Positions 33,260 to 41,005 are shown, numbered from the stretch's first letter. The stretch is DNA of 64,000 bases from Bin87 sp965203195 (GCA_965203195.1 OZ241860.1:186001-250000), one strand, 5' to 3'. Program-made: numbers and translations. The notes: generated by a model not told the origin, from the sequence alone.

Positions 33260-33646
33260 ATGCCTATGCCCTCGCCCGCCCCCAGTTTGCCCGGCGACGC
33301 TGACGCCGTCCTCGCCGAAGCGGCCGCCCGGCTGGAAGCCATACTGGCCGACCAGTGCCGCCGCCTGACCCCGTTCCCCGCCTTTATGGGGATGGCTACC
33401 ATCCAGGCGGTGGAACTGGAGCCGGCGCTGGCCGTCCCCCGCGACCGGGGCTGCGTGGTCGTTACCCCGGAGGGAACCATCGCCGAGCTGGACATCGCCG
33501 CCATCCCCGGCATCGTCGGCGTCCTGGAAGTCGACCAGGTTGAGGAGTTCAAACCCCTGGACGGCCTCGCCGCCGAGGAATACCTCATTTATCTGCTGGC
33601 TGCCATCCGCCAGCTGGACGCCGAACTGCGCCGGCGCGGCGGTTAA
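33260..33646 (+). CDS. hypothetical protein
   Basis: 128 aa. It begins with a Pro/Ser-rich start, then an amphipathic helix (DADAVLAEAAARLEAILADQ), then a beta-rich stretch containing FMGMATIQAVELEPAL, RGCVVVTPEGTIAELDIAAI and VLEVDQVEEFKPLDGL, and a final helix EEYLIYLLAAIRQLDAEL. Codon use matches its neighbours, so it is probably real. I recognise no family. There is no strong ribosome site. Confidence 0.55.
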   Translation: MPMPSPAPSLPGDADAVLAEAAARLEAILADQCRRLTPFPAFMGMATIQAVELEPALAVPRDRGCVVVTPEGTIAELDIAAIPGIVGVLEVDQVEEFKPLDGLAAEEYLIYLLAAIRQLDAELRRRGG

Positions 33647-33670
33647 CCCCCAACCCCGCCCCGACCAGAT

Positions 33671-33695
33671 CAGGTCAGGTCAGGTCAGGTCAGGT
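33671..33695. repeat. pentanucleotide microsatellite (CAGGT)x5 across the moaC stop
   Basis: Five perfect CAGGT units. On the minus strand the repeat encodes the last moaC codons and contains its TGA stop (33687-33685). Loss or gain of a unit would change the end of the protein. Confidence 0.9.
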
Positions 33696-34188
33696 CAACA
33701 TCCCCCGACTGGCCGCCGGTTTTCCGCAGCAGCCGGATGCCGTCAATCCGCACCCCCCGGTCCACGGCTTTGCACATATCATAGACCGTCAGCGCCGCCA
33801 CGCTGACCGCCGTCAGCGCTTCCATCTCCACGCCCGTTTGCCCCGAAGTGGTCGCCGTGGCCGTAACGCGGACCCGGCTGCCCGGTTCATCCAGAACCAG
33901 CGACACATCAACTTTGTTGAGGGGCAGCGGGTGGCACAGGGGAATCAGCTCCGCCGTCCGCTTGGCGCCCATAATGCCGGCCAGTTGGGCGATGGTCAGC
34001 ACATCGCCCTTTTTCATCAGCCCGTCGCGGATCAGCGCCAGCGTGGCCGGTTGCATTGCCACCTCGCCCGTGGCCGTCGCCATCCGGTCCGTAACGGGTT
34101 TCCAGCCCACGTCCACCATACGGGCGCTGCCGTCCTCGGCCAGATGGGTCAGGCGGTCGGCGGGCGGGACGGCGTTTCCAGTGGTCAT
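33685..34188 (-). CDS. moaC: cyclic pyranopterin monophosphate synthase
   Basis: 167 aa; second step of molybdopterin synthesis, turning the MoaA product into cPMP. Conserved: MVDVGWKPVTDRMATATGEV, AKRTAELIPLCHPLPL, and GVEMEALTAVSVAALTVYDM followed by CKAVDRG. It is 12 bases downstream of moaA, in the operon rdgB-moaA-moaC. The C-terminus runs into a CAGGT microsatellite. Confidence 0.95.
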   Translation of the reverse strand: MTTGNAVPPADRLTHLAEDGSARMVDVGWKPVTDRMATATGEVAMQPATLALIRDGLMKKGDVLTIAQLAGIMGAKRTAELIPLCHPLPLNKVDVSLVLDEPGSRVRVTATATTSGQTGVEMEALTAVSVAALTVYDMCKAVDRGVRIDGIRLLRKTGGQSGDVDLT

Positions 34189-34200
34189 AGCGTATCTCCC

Positions 34201-35217
34201 TTACCCGCCAATCTGGTACATTTCAACTTTGGGACGCGCCCCCGGGCCGGCCTCGGCAATGCCGGCCCGTTCCTCGGAGTAGCGGTCGCGGCGCCGGCCC
34301 CAGACGCCGGCGATGATGCTGCCCAGTTCGGCGTCCGACGCCCCCTGCCGCAGCGGCCCGCGCAAATCCACGCCGCCAGTGGCGAACAGGCAGGTGTAAA
34401 GCCGCCCGTCGGTGGACAGCCGCGCGCGGGTGCAGTCCGCGCAGAAGGGCTGCGTCACCGAGGCGATGACGCCGATTTCGCCATCGCCGTCGCGGTAACG
34501 CCACCGCCGGGCCACTTCGCCCGTATAGTTGGCTTCCGCCGCCTCCAGCGGCAGCTCGGCGTCAATCAGCGCCACGATTTCGGCGGCGGACACCACTTCC
34601 GCCGGCCGCCAGCCGTTGCGGTTGCCCACATCCATATACTCAATAAAGCGGACAATCTGCCCCGTGCCTTTGAAATGGCGCGCCAGGTCAACGATGCTAT
34701 GGTCGTTGACGCCCTTCTGCACTACGGCGTTGATCTTCACCGGGTTCAGCCCGGCGGCGGCCGCCCGGCCAATGCCGTCCAGCACCCGCCGGGTTCCGAA
34801 ACCCCGCCCGTTCATCGCCTTAAAGACGTCCTCGTCCAGCGAGTCCAGGCTCACGGTGACCCGGTGCAGCCCCGCCTCGGCCAGGGCCGGCGCCTGCTGC
34901 GCCAGCAGGTAGCCGTTGGTGGTCAGCGTAATGTCGTCCGCCCCGGGGATGGCGGCCAGCTGCCCGATGAGCCGGGACAGGTCCGCCCGCAGCAGCGGTT
35001 CCCCGCCGGTGATGCGCAGCTTGTTCACCCCCGCGCCCACGAACAGCCCCGCCAGCCGCGCGATTTCCTCAAAGGTGAGGATTTCCTCTTTGGGCAGAAA
35101 TTGGTACGCCTCGCCGAAAATCTCCGCCGGCATACAATAGGGGCAGCGGAAATTGCAACGGTCGGTCACGGAAATCCGCAAATCCCGCAGCGGGCGTCCC
35201 AACAGATCGGTAATCAT
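34201..35217 (-). CDS. moaA: GTP 3',8-cyclase
   Basis: 338-aa radical SAM enzyme, first step of molybdenum cofactor synthesis. The SAM cluster cysteines are C21, C25 and C28 in CNFRCPYCMP. The C-terminal substrate-binding cluster appears as FCADCTRARLSTDG followed by YTCLFATGG. The protein ends in QIGG, the conserved C-terminal double glycine of MoaA. The ATG overlaps the rdgB stop (ATGA), so the two are translationally coupled. Confidence 0.95.
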   Translation of the reverse strand: MITDLLGRPLRDLRISVTDRCNFRCPYCMPAEIFGEAYQFLPKEEILTFEEIARLAGLFVGAGVNKLRITGGEPLLRADLSRLIGQLAAIPGADDITLTTNGYLLAQQAPALAEAGLHRVTVSLDSLDEDVFKAMNGRGFGTRRVLDGIGRAAAAGLNPVKINAVVQKGVNDHSIVDLARHFKGTGQIVRFIEYMDVGNRNGWRPAEVVSAAEIVALIDAELPLEAAEANYTGEVARRWRYRDGDGEIGVIASVTQPFCADCTRARLSTDGRLYTCLFATGGVDLRGPLRQGASDAELGSIIAGVWGRRRDRYSEERAGIAEAGPGARPKVEMYQIGG

Positions 35218-35825
35218 AGTGCATCCAGAATGCGCCGGGCTTTGCGGGCGGCGTCCCCTCGGTGGCTGATGCGGTTCTTGGCGTCCACCGGCAACTGCGC
35301 CAGCGTCCGCCCGTACGATGGCAGGTAGAACACCGGGTCATAGCCAAAGCCGTGTTCGCCCGCCGGCTCGTATTGTATCATCCCGGCCACGGAACCCACG
35401 AGGATAGCAATCCGGCACTGGCCGCCGCCGTGGGGCCGGGCAACTGCCGTAAAGCAGCGGAAACGGGCGATGCGCCGCGCCCAAGGCACGCCGTCCATGT
35501 TGTGGAGCAGCAGCGCCACCCGGTCAGCATCGGAGCGGCAGGCGTCTCCGCCATAGCGCGCCGAATACACGCCCGGCGCCCCGCCCAAAGCGTGCGCTTC
35601 CAGGCCGGAATCGTCGGAGAGCGTAAGACACCCGGACAGCCGGCAGTAGGTTGCCGCCTTCAGTCGCGCGTTCTCCGCAAAGGTGGCCCCCGTCTCCTCG
35701 ACCTCGTCGGGAATGCCGGCCTCGTCCAGCGAAATCAGCCGGCCGGCGTAACCGCCCAGCAGCTCCCGGTACTCCCGCATCTTGCCCGCATTGCGGGTAG
35801 CGACCAACAAAGTGGGTGGCGGCAT
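35214..35825 (-). CDS. rdgB: RdgB/HAM1 XTP/dITP pyrophosphatase
   Basis: 203 aa. It removes non-canonical purine triphosphates from the nucleotide pool. It has LVATRNAGKMREYRELLGG, EETGATFAENARLKA, LSDDSGLEAHALGGAPGVYS, GFGYDPVFYLPSYG and SHRGDAARKA, all family signatures. It is the first gene of rdgB-moaA-moaC and overlaps moaA by 4 bases. Confidence 0.93.
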   Translation of the reverse strand: MPPPTLLVATRNAGKMREYRELLGGYAGRLISLDEAGIPDEVEETGATFAENARLKAATYCRLSGCLTLSDDSGLEAHALGGAPGVYSARYGGDACRSDADRVALLLHNMDGVPWARRIARFRCFTAVARPHGGGQCRIAILVGSVAGMIQYEPAGEHGFGYDPVFYLPSYGRTLAQLPVDAKNRISHRGDAARKARRILDAL

Positions 35826-35834
35826 AGTCCAATG

Positions 35835-35874
35835 CTCCCCGGATAATTCCGATACTCCCCGGATAATTCCGTCC
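35835..35874. repeat. two tandem 20-bp units upstream of rdgB
   Basis: CTCCCCGGATAATTCCG occurs at 35835 and again at 35855, in the 62-base gap between the CoA-transferase stop and rdgB. It could be an operator or just slippage. Confidence 0.6.
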
Positions 35875-35887
35875 GGACAAACCCGCC

Positions 35888-37186
35888 CTAAACAACCCCG
35901 GCGGCCGCCAGGCCGGCCAGTTCGTCATCGTCCAGCCCCAGCCACCCGCCATACACGGCGGCGTTGTGCTGCCCCAGGGACGGCCCCATAGCGCGCAGTT
36001 CGCCGGGCGTGTCGCTGAATTTAGGCGCCAGCCCCGGCATCCGGGTCGGCCCCAGCTCCGGGTCGTCCAGCGCCACGATGTCGTTCCGTTCCTGGTAGTG
36101 GGGATCGTCCATAATGTCGGCGCTGTTATAGACCGGCCCGACCACGCCGCCGGCGGGTATCAGCTCGTCCATAATATCAGCGGCGCTACGGCGCCCCAGC
36201 CAGGCTTGCAGGATTTCGTTGAGGGCGTCCTTGTGCTGCAAGCGGGCGGCGTTATCGGCAAACCGGGCGTCGGCCAGCAGTTCGTCCAGCCCCATAGCCC
36301 GCGCCAGTCCTTCCCAGGTGTTTTGAGAGGTTGCGGAGAGGCCCAGCCAGCGGCCGTCGGCGGTGCGGTACAGGCTGCGCGGCGCCGCGTCGGGAAAATC
36401 GTTGCCTACCCGCTCCCGAATTTCCCCCAGCTTGTCGTAGATGGCAAGATGCGGGATGCAGAGGCGAAAGAGCGGCTCAAAGAGACTCAGGTCAACTACC
36501 TGCCCGGCCCCCGGCAGCCCGGCGCGCCGGTCGGCGTCCCGGCGGTAAATCGCCATCATCCCCGCCATCGCTCCGAACACGCCGGCGATTTCGTCAGCCA
36601 GCGGCACCGGCGGCAGATTGGGCGGCGTGTCGGGGAAACCCGTCATGCCAATGTACCCGCTCATGCATTCCGCAATGGTGCCAAAACCGGGGCGGTCTTT
36701 ATACGGCCCCGTCTGCCCGAACCCTGAAAAACGCAGCATGACCAGGCCCGGGTTGACCTCCGGGGCGCGCAAATCGTCCGGCCCCAGCCCCCACCGTTCC
36801 AGAGTGCCGGGCCGGAACCCCTCAATCAGCGCATCGGCCTGCGCCGCCAGCCGCTTCAGCAAATCCCGCCCCTGCGGCGTCGCCATATTGAGCGTAACCG
36901 ACTGCTTGTTGCGGGAGTGAACCTTCCACCACAGCGACACGCCCCGGTAAAAAGGCCCCCAGTTCCGCAGCGGATCGCCCGCGCCGGGCCGTTCCACCTT
37001 GACCACCTCGGCGCCAAAATCGGCCATCAGCGACGACGCCGTGCCGCCGGCCACGATGATGGACAGGTCCAGAACCTTCAGCCCCGCCAGGGGGCCGGCG
37101 GCCGGCGCGGCGCGGTCGGACGCCTCGGACACCGGATCCGGGGACAGAGAGGAGGCCGGGGATTCGCCGGCGGATGGGTCAGTCAT
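35888..37186 (-). CDS. CaiB/BaiF family (class III) CoA-transferase
   Basis: 432 aa. It transfers CoA between carboxylic acids. After a 30-residue Ser/Pro-rich lead the conserved start is LAGLKVLDLSIIVAG, then MADFGAEVVKVERPGAGDPL, LNMATPQGRDLLKRLAAQAD and the catalytic Asp in PLADEIAGVFGAM. C-terminal ARRxxAD...EL segments match the family. Substrate unknown. It overlaps by 8 bases a small zinc-ribbon gene that starts upstream. Confidence 0.92.
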   Translation of the reverse strand: MTDPSAGESPASSLSPDPVSEASDRAAPAAGPLAGLKVLDLSIIVAGGTASSLMADFGAEVVKVERPGAGDPLRNWGPFYRGVSLWWKVHSRNKQSVTLNMATPQGRDLLKRLAAQADALIEGFRPGTLERWGLGPDDLRAPEVNPGLVMLRFSGFGQTGPYKDRPGFGTIAECMSGYIGMTGFPDTPPNLPPVPLADEIAGVFGAMAGMMAIYRRDADRRAGLPGAGQVVDLSLFEPLFRLCIPHLAIYDKLGEIRERVGNDFPDAAPRSLYRTADGRWLGLSATSQNTWEGLARAMGLDELLADARFADNAARLQHKDALNEILQAWLGRRSAADIMDELIPAGGVVGPVYNSADIMDDPHYQERNDIVALDDPELGPTRMPGLAPKFSDTPGELRAMGPSLGQHNAAVYGGWLGLDDDELAGLAAAGVV

Positions 37187-37319
37187 TATGGCGGCCTCGA
37201 CGCTGGTAGGCGGCCGGTTTCATCCGCACTGCCCCGCACTGCGGGCAGCGCCACTTTTCCTGCTTGTGCGGGCGATGGGCTTCAACCCGCATCTTGGAGC
37301 GGCAGCGACGGCAGCGCAT
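37179..37319 (-). CDS. small zinc-ribbon protein overlapping the CoA-transferase start
   Basis: 46 codons: MRCRRCRSKMRVEAHRPHK, then WRCPQCGAVRMKP and a basic tail. Two CxxC pairs (C3/C6 and C29/C32) form a plausible zinc ribbon. Its stop TGA (37181-37179) overlaps the ATG of the CoA-transferase gene by 8 bases, so translation may be coupled. No good ribosome site is seen upstream. It could be a metal-binding accessory protein. Confidence 0.5.
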   Translation of the reverse strand: MRCRRCRSKMRVEAHRPHKQEKWRCPQCGAVRMKPAAYQRRGRHND

Positions 37320-37429
37320 AGCGACAACGGACGATTGCGGCCGGGACAAACCGGGCAAAAGGAGAACGGGTTGGTTGATGAGGCAAAACCGGGCAAAGGG
37401 ATGGCGGTTGCCGCCGGTTGGGGATGATA

Positions 37430-38320
37430 TTACGGCGCATCCCGCCCGGCGTCAAACCATTCCCCCGCCACCGCCAGCACATCGTCCGGGTATTCCATCG
37501 GCAGAAAATGGCTGCCCTTGCCCATCGGCATAACTGCGGCGCCGGCCACCAGCTCCCGGAACCGCCGGATGCCGGGGTTATCAATCCGCTGGCAACCGGG
37601 ATAATCGGCCAGCAGCAGCAGCCAGTCGCCGGGCAGCCCCCGCAGGTAATCCGCAATCGGCAAATCATCCCGCATCCCGTAAAAAGCGGCCTCCGTTTCG
37701 GGATGGCACTTCAGCTCCGCCCGCCCGTCGGCCAGCAGGCGGACGCCGCCATCGATAAAAGCCCGGAACGCCTCATCCTGCCAGTCCCGGAAAGCGGCGC
37801 GGTGGCGATAAGCGTCAAACATCGCCTCCCGGCTGGCCCAGACGGAACGCTTCATCCGGGTGCGTTCCGCGCGGCGCTGCAAATCCTGCCCCGGCGCGGT
37901 GGCCGGGTCATTGCCAACCCGCGTCTCCACCAGAACCGTCGGCCCGATGCTGCCGGGAGGCAGCGATGCGGCGGCGATAATCGTCGCCAGCCCGCCCGAC
38001 GAATGTCCGATGACCCGCGGCTCTTTCAACCCCAGGGCGGCGATAATCGCCGCCAGGTCCTCGCCCGCGTACTCAAAACGATAGCCCTTGTCGGAGCGGT
38101 CCGTGTCCCCGTGTCCTCGCTGGTCAAAGGCCAGCACACGATAGCGCGCCGCCAGCCGCCGGGCGATGGGCTGCCAGGGCGCCGCGCACAGCCCGGTGGC
38201 GTGCAGCATCAGCAGCGGCGGGCCGGCCGCATCATCGCCCCACTCCAGATAGTGATGACGGATGCCGTTGGCGTGAACGAACCGGCTTACGCCGGCGCCG
38301 GGATGCGGATCGGTGGACAT
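37430..38320 (-). CDS. alpha/beta hydrolase
   Basis: 296 aa. Features are HYLEWGDDAAGPPLLMLHAT, oxyanion region after it, FDQRGHGDTDRSDKG, the nucleophile elbow GHSSGGLATIIAAA (Ser), and the C-terminal catalytic His in MGKGSHFLPMEYPDDV. It is typical of bacterial esterase/lactonase-type hydrolases. It lies between the CoA-transferase and fmt on the same strand but with 100-base gaps, so it may be independently expressed. Confidence 0.9.
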   Translation of the reverse strand: MSTDPHPGAGVSRFVHANGIRHHYLEWGDDAAGPPLLMLHATGLCAAPWQPIARRLAARYRVLAFDQRGHGDTDRSDKGYRFEYAGEDLAAIIAALGLKEPRVIGHSSGGLATIIAAASLPPGSIGPTVLVETRVGNDPATAPGQDLQRRAERTRMKRSVWASREAMFDAYRHRAAFRDWQDEAFRAFIDGGVRLLADGRAELKCHPETEAAFYGMRDDLPIADYLRGLPGDWLLLLADYPGCQRIDNPGIRRFRELVAGAAVMPMGKGSHFLPMEYPDDVLAVAGEWFDAGRDAP

Positions 38321-38428
38321 AGCGCCATCCTAAAAAATCGCCGTCGTGTCGTATTTGCGCGCTTGTTACGCGCCCGTATTTGAGCGGCTACCCCCAGGCT
38401 GCCCTCGATTGACTGACGCGCGCCGGGG

Positions 38429-39430
38429 TTAATCCAGTTGCGCCCCGATGAATTGCGGGTAGCCCCGCAGAAAATCGGCGGCGGCGGCCGGCCGCCGGCC
38501 GGCCAGCTGCAACCGGCGCACCGCCAGCAGCCCGTCCCCGGCGCCAATGACAATGCCGCCGCCGGTGCTATCGTCGCCGGTGCCGCCGGCCAATGCCACG
38601 CGGCCGGGGACAATATCGCCCCCGCCAATATCGTCCCTGCCGGGAATAGCGTCAACCTGCAACAGCTTGACCTCGGCGCCGTTCCAGCGGGCGTACAGCC
38701 CCGGCCAGGGCGTATAAGCCCGCTGCCGCCGCGCCAGCAGCGCCGCCGGCAGACGAAAATCAGCCCGGCCGTCGCTGCGCTCAATTTTGGCGCTGTAGGT
38801 CGCCAGGCGGCCAGCCTGCGGCACGGCGACCAGGGCGCCTGCCGCCCATTGCGGGATGATGTCATTGAGCAGAGCGGCGCCGTCGCTGAACAGGGCCGCA
38901 GTCAAAGTGGCGGCGTCATCCTCGGGAGCGATGCGCCGTTCCCGCCGGGCGATGACCGGCCCGGTGTCCATCCCCTCGTCCAGGAGCATCACACTGACGC
39001 CGGTGACCGCATCGCCGGCCAGCAGCGCGCCGGCGACGGGTGCCGGCCCCCGGTGGCGCGGCAGCAGGGACGGGTGCAGGTTGAGGCAGCCCAACCGGGG
39101 CCGGGCCAGAACGGATGGCGGCAGCAGCCGTCCGTAGGCGGCCACGACAATGAGGTCGGGCGCAAGGGCGGCCAGTTCCGCCACGGCGTCCGGGCTGCGT
39201 AGGCTTGGCGGCTGCCATACGGGGATGCCCAGAGCCAGGGCGCGCCGCTTGACGGGCGTCGCTTCCAGGGCTTGCCCCCGGCCCCGCCGCCGGTCGGGCG
39301 GCGTAACGGCGGCGACCAGCCCGATTCCGGGGTTGGCCGCCAGCGCGTCCAGCGCGGGGACGACAAAAGACGGCGTGCCGAAAAATACGGCGCGCCAGGG
39401 CGTAAAATTGGATGCGACAGGGGTTGACAA
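38429..39430 (-). CDS. fmt: methionyl-tRNA formyltransferase
   Basis: 333 aa; formylates initiator Met-tRNA with 10-formyl-THF. It has AVFFGTPSFVVPALDALAA, TPPDRRRGRGQ, the catalytic NLHPSLLPRHRGPAPV and LLDEGMDTGPVIA, plus a C-terminal beta-barrel domain. The only reasonable start is TTG at 39430 with GGGAG 6-7 bases upstream; no ATG precedes the conserved core. The start codon overlaps the -35 of a divergent promoter (39424-39452). Confidence 0.93.
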   Translation of the reverse strand: MSTPVASNFTPWRAVFFGTPSFVVPALDALAANPGIGLVAAVTPPDRRRGRGQALEATPVKRRALALGIPVWQPPSLRSPDAVAELAALAPDLIVVAAYGRLLPPSVLARPRLGCLNLHPSLLPRHRGPAPVAGALLAGDAVTGVSVMLLDEGMDTGPVIARRERRIAPEDDAATLTAALFSDGAALLNDIIPQWAAGALVAVPQAGRLATYSAKIERSDGRADFRLPAALLARRQRAYTPWPGLYARWNGAEVKLLQVDAIPGRDDIGGGDIVPGRVALAGGTGDDSTGGGIVIGAGDGLLAVRRLQLAGRRPAAAADFLRGYPQFIGAQLD

Positions 39431-39452
39431 GGCGCTCTCCCGGCGGTAAATT
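39424..39452 (+). promoter_or_regulatory. promoter P1 of the rpsP leader RNA
   Basis: TTGACA (39424-39429), an exact 17-base spacer, TAAATT (39447-39452). This is a near-consensus housekeeping promoter on the plus strand. It has the same hexamers and spacing as P2 at 39811. Confidence 0.75.
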
Positions 39453-39502
39453 ATGGGTCAACCGCTTGCGCTTGCGGAATTTGAACAAGGAGGTGATGGC
39501 TA

Positions 39503-39574
39503 ATGGAACACAGTTTAACACACTGGGGCGATGGTAGGCACCAGTCTGGACACGACGGGGTGAACGCCTCCTAG
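39503..39574 (+). CDS. predicted 23-aa leader peptide
   Basis: ATG at 39503 lies 9 bases after AAGGAGG, which is part of an 11-base match to the 16S rRNA tail (AAGGAGGTGAT, 39487-39497). The frame reads MEHSLTHWGDGRHQSGHDGV then NAS and TAG. It has four His and one Trp. Codons 8-16 lie in the 5' arm of the long RNA stem at 39525, so ribosomes on this frame would open that stem. A second ATG at 39496 is too close to the ribosome site. It is inferred to be regulatory and not a functional protein. Confidence 0.55.
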   Translation: MEHSLTHWGDGRHQSGHDGVNAS

Positions 39575-39709
39575 CGTCATCGCTTTCCAACACCAAACGG
39601 CATTCTGCCCGTCCGTCGGGCCCAGACCAGTGCCTACCGTCGCCCCACGGGTCGTGGGAGCTCTCGGGCACATCCAAAAGTCCAGTCTGGGCCCGATAAC
39701 CTTTTTAAG
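39525..39709 (+). ncRNA. attenuator-like structured leader RNA with terminator
   Basis: Three pairings can be read. (1:2) GGGGCGATGGTAGGCAC (39525-39541) pairs with GTGCCTACCGTCGCCCC (39630-39646), 17 bp, extended by GTCTGG/CCAGAC. (2:4) TCGGGCCCAGAC (39616-39627) pairs with GTCTGGGCCCGA (39685-39696), 12 bp. (3:4) TCGGGC (39664-39669) pairs with GCCCGA (39691-39696), followed by TTTTT (39702-39706), a terminator. 1:2 and 2:4 exclude each other, as do 2:4 and 3:4. This is the layout of a transcription attenuator controlled by translation of the leader peptide. It lies upstream of rpsP, which also has its own promoter. It lacks T-box, tmRNA and SRP hallmarks. Confidence 0.65.
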
Positions 39710-39810
39710 GCACGCCGCCCTTCCGGCCGCCGCCCCGTTCCTCTACCGCCCGCCCCGCGTTGCCGGCCGATAGCACTAGCCCGCGCTACGCCCGCGCCCG
39801 GCGGCGGCGT

Positions 39811-39839
39811 TTGACAAATCCGGCGCTATTCCCTAAATT
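39811..39839 (+). promoter_or_regulatory. promoter P2 of rpsP
   Basis: TTGACA (39811-39816), 17 bases, TAAATT (39834-39839), 46 bases before the rpsP ATG. Its hexamers are identical to P1. Confidence 0.75.
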
Positions 39840-39885
39840 GGAATATACCCTCATTTTCCGGCACGAACGGCTACACGGAGTTGAA

Positions 39886-40164
39886 ATGCTACGGATCCGC
39901 CTGCGGCGCGTGGGCAAGAAAGGCCGCCCCTACTATCGCATCGTCGTCGCCGAGCAGCGCAGCCCCCGGGACGGGGCCTACATTGACGGCATCGGCCACT
40001 ATGACCCCATGGCCGACCCGCCCGCGGTGACCCTGGACGAGCGGCGGGCGGTGGACTGGCTCCGCAAGGGCGCCCAGCCCTCGAATCCGGTGCGTCGCAT
40101 CTTTGACTACCACGACGTCTTCAGCAAGGTTCGCCCGGGTGTCGCTGATGAAAGAACTGATTGA
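39886..40164 (+). CDS. rpsP: 30S ribosomal protein S16
   Basis: 92 aa. It starts MLRIRLRRVGKKGRPYYRIV, the universal S16 N-terminus, then AEQRSPRDGAYIDGIGHYDP and TLDERRAVDWLRKGAQPS followed by NPVRRIF. ATG 39886 has CGGAG upstream; the in-frame extension to 39760 would include the promoter and is not coding. It overlaps khpA by 17 bases. Together with khpA and rimM this is the start of the common rpsP-rimM-trmD-rplS operon, but trmD and rplS do not follow here. Confidence 0.96.
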   Translation: MLRIRLRRVGKKGRPYYRIVVAEQRSPRDGAYIDGIGHYDPMADPPAVTLDERRAVDWLRKGAQPSNPVRRIFDYHDVFSKVRPGVADERTD

Positions 40165-40375
40165 GTTTATCGCCCGGTCGCTGACCTCCAACCCCGACGC
40201 GGTGCGGGTCACGAAGTCCGACGAGGGCGACCAGATCGTAATACGCCTGGAAGTGGCGCCCGAAGACAAGGGCAAAGTCATCGGGCGACAGGGCCGGGTG
40301 GCGCAGGCAATGCGCACGCTGCTCCGGGTGGCCGCCGTCAAGGACGGCACCCGCGCCGTGCTGGAGATTGTCTAA
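40148..40375 (+). CDS. khpA: KH-domain RNA-binding protein KhpA
   Basis: 75 aa; MKELIEFIARSLTSNPDAV, then the RNA-binding loop GKVIGRQGRVAQAMR (GxxG at 46-49) and a C-terminal VLEIV. Small cytoplasmic KH protein (YlqC type) that acts in RNA regulation with KhpB and is commonly encoded between rpsP and rimM. Start 40148 fits the family; it overlaps rpsP by 17 bases, which implies coupled translation. Confidence 0.93.
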   Translation: MKELIEFIARSLTSNPDAVRVTKSDEGDQIVIRLEVAPEDKGKVIGRQGRVAQAMRTLLRVAAVKDGTRAVLEIV

Positions 40376-40952
40376 ACGCCGCGGCAATGGACGCCGGCGT
40401 CGCACGCCAGCGTCCCCGCCACGCCGGCCGGATCCGCCGCCCGCCCCGGAAGCCCCGGCCGGGATGGTGATTGTAGGCCGCATCGTCCGCAGTCACGGCA
40501 TGGACGGCGCGTTGCGTATCCGGTCCCATTCCGACAACCCCGCCCGCTTCCTGGCCGGCAGCGTCCTTTCCGTAGCCGGGGAACCCCACACCGTAGCATC
40601 CTGCCAGCCACTGCCCGACAGCCACGCCCTGCTCCGTCTGGAGGGCATCGCAAATGCCCACGCTGCGCGCCGGCTGACCGGCCAGTGGCTGCTGGCCCCC
40701 GTTGACCCCGCTCCGGCGCTGCCGCCGGGCGAGTACTATCACTACCAGCTGGTGGGGCTGACGGTCATCACCGAGCAGGGCGAAAGGCTGGGCCGGGTGC
40801 AGGAAGTGCTGGTCACCGGCAGCAACGACGTCTATATCGTTAAATCCGATGACGGCGCCGAACTGTTGCTGCCGGCCATTACGCAGGTCGTCAAGGATAT
40901 TGACCTGGCCGCCGGCCGGATGCTGGTGCGCCTGCTGGACGGCCTGCGGTAG
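40368..40952 (+). CDS. rimM: ribosome maturation factor RimM
   Basis: Binds S19 and helps 30S assembly. The N-terminal domain begins VIVGRIVRSHGMDGALRI and the PRC-barrel contains YYHYQLVGLTVITEQGERLG, VLVTGSNDVYIVK, and LLLPAITQVVKDIDLAAG. The start is uncertain. TTG at 40368 overlaps the khpA stop and gives 194 aa with a Pro/Arg-rich extension. ATG at 40464 gives a normal-length 162-aa protein but has no ribosome site. I keep the coupled start. Confidence 0.9.
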   Translation: MSKRRGNGRRRRTPASPPRRPDPPPAPEAPAGMVIVGRIVRSHGMDGALRIRSHSDNPARFLAGSVLSVAGEPHTVASCQPLPDSHALLRLEGIANAHAARRLTGQWLLAPVDPAPALPPGEYYHYQLVGLTVITEQGERLGRVQEVLVTGSNDVYIVKSDDGAELLLPAITQVVKDIDLAAGRMLVRLLDGLR

Positions 40953-40996
40953 CAACCCGGCCCGACCTGGCCGAAGCGTCCGGGCCATCCGGGTTG
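40953..40996. terminator. hairpin between convergent rimM and moaE
   Basis: CAACCCGG / CCGGGTTG enclosing further complementary CCGG segments, right after the rimM stop and 9 bases before the moaE stop. There is no T run. It is positioned to end both transcripts. Confidence 0.5.
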
Positions 40997-41005
40997 GAGT
41001 ATGGC

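Noticed and set aside
39525..39646. Interpretation as 6S RNA, T-box, tmRNA or SRP RNA
   Set aside because: No conserved T-box antiterminator sequence, no tRNA-like ends, no SRP apical motif; the rod has no clear central 6S bubble, and a ribosome site with a small frame overlaps the 5' arm.
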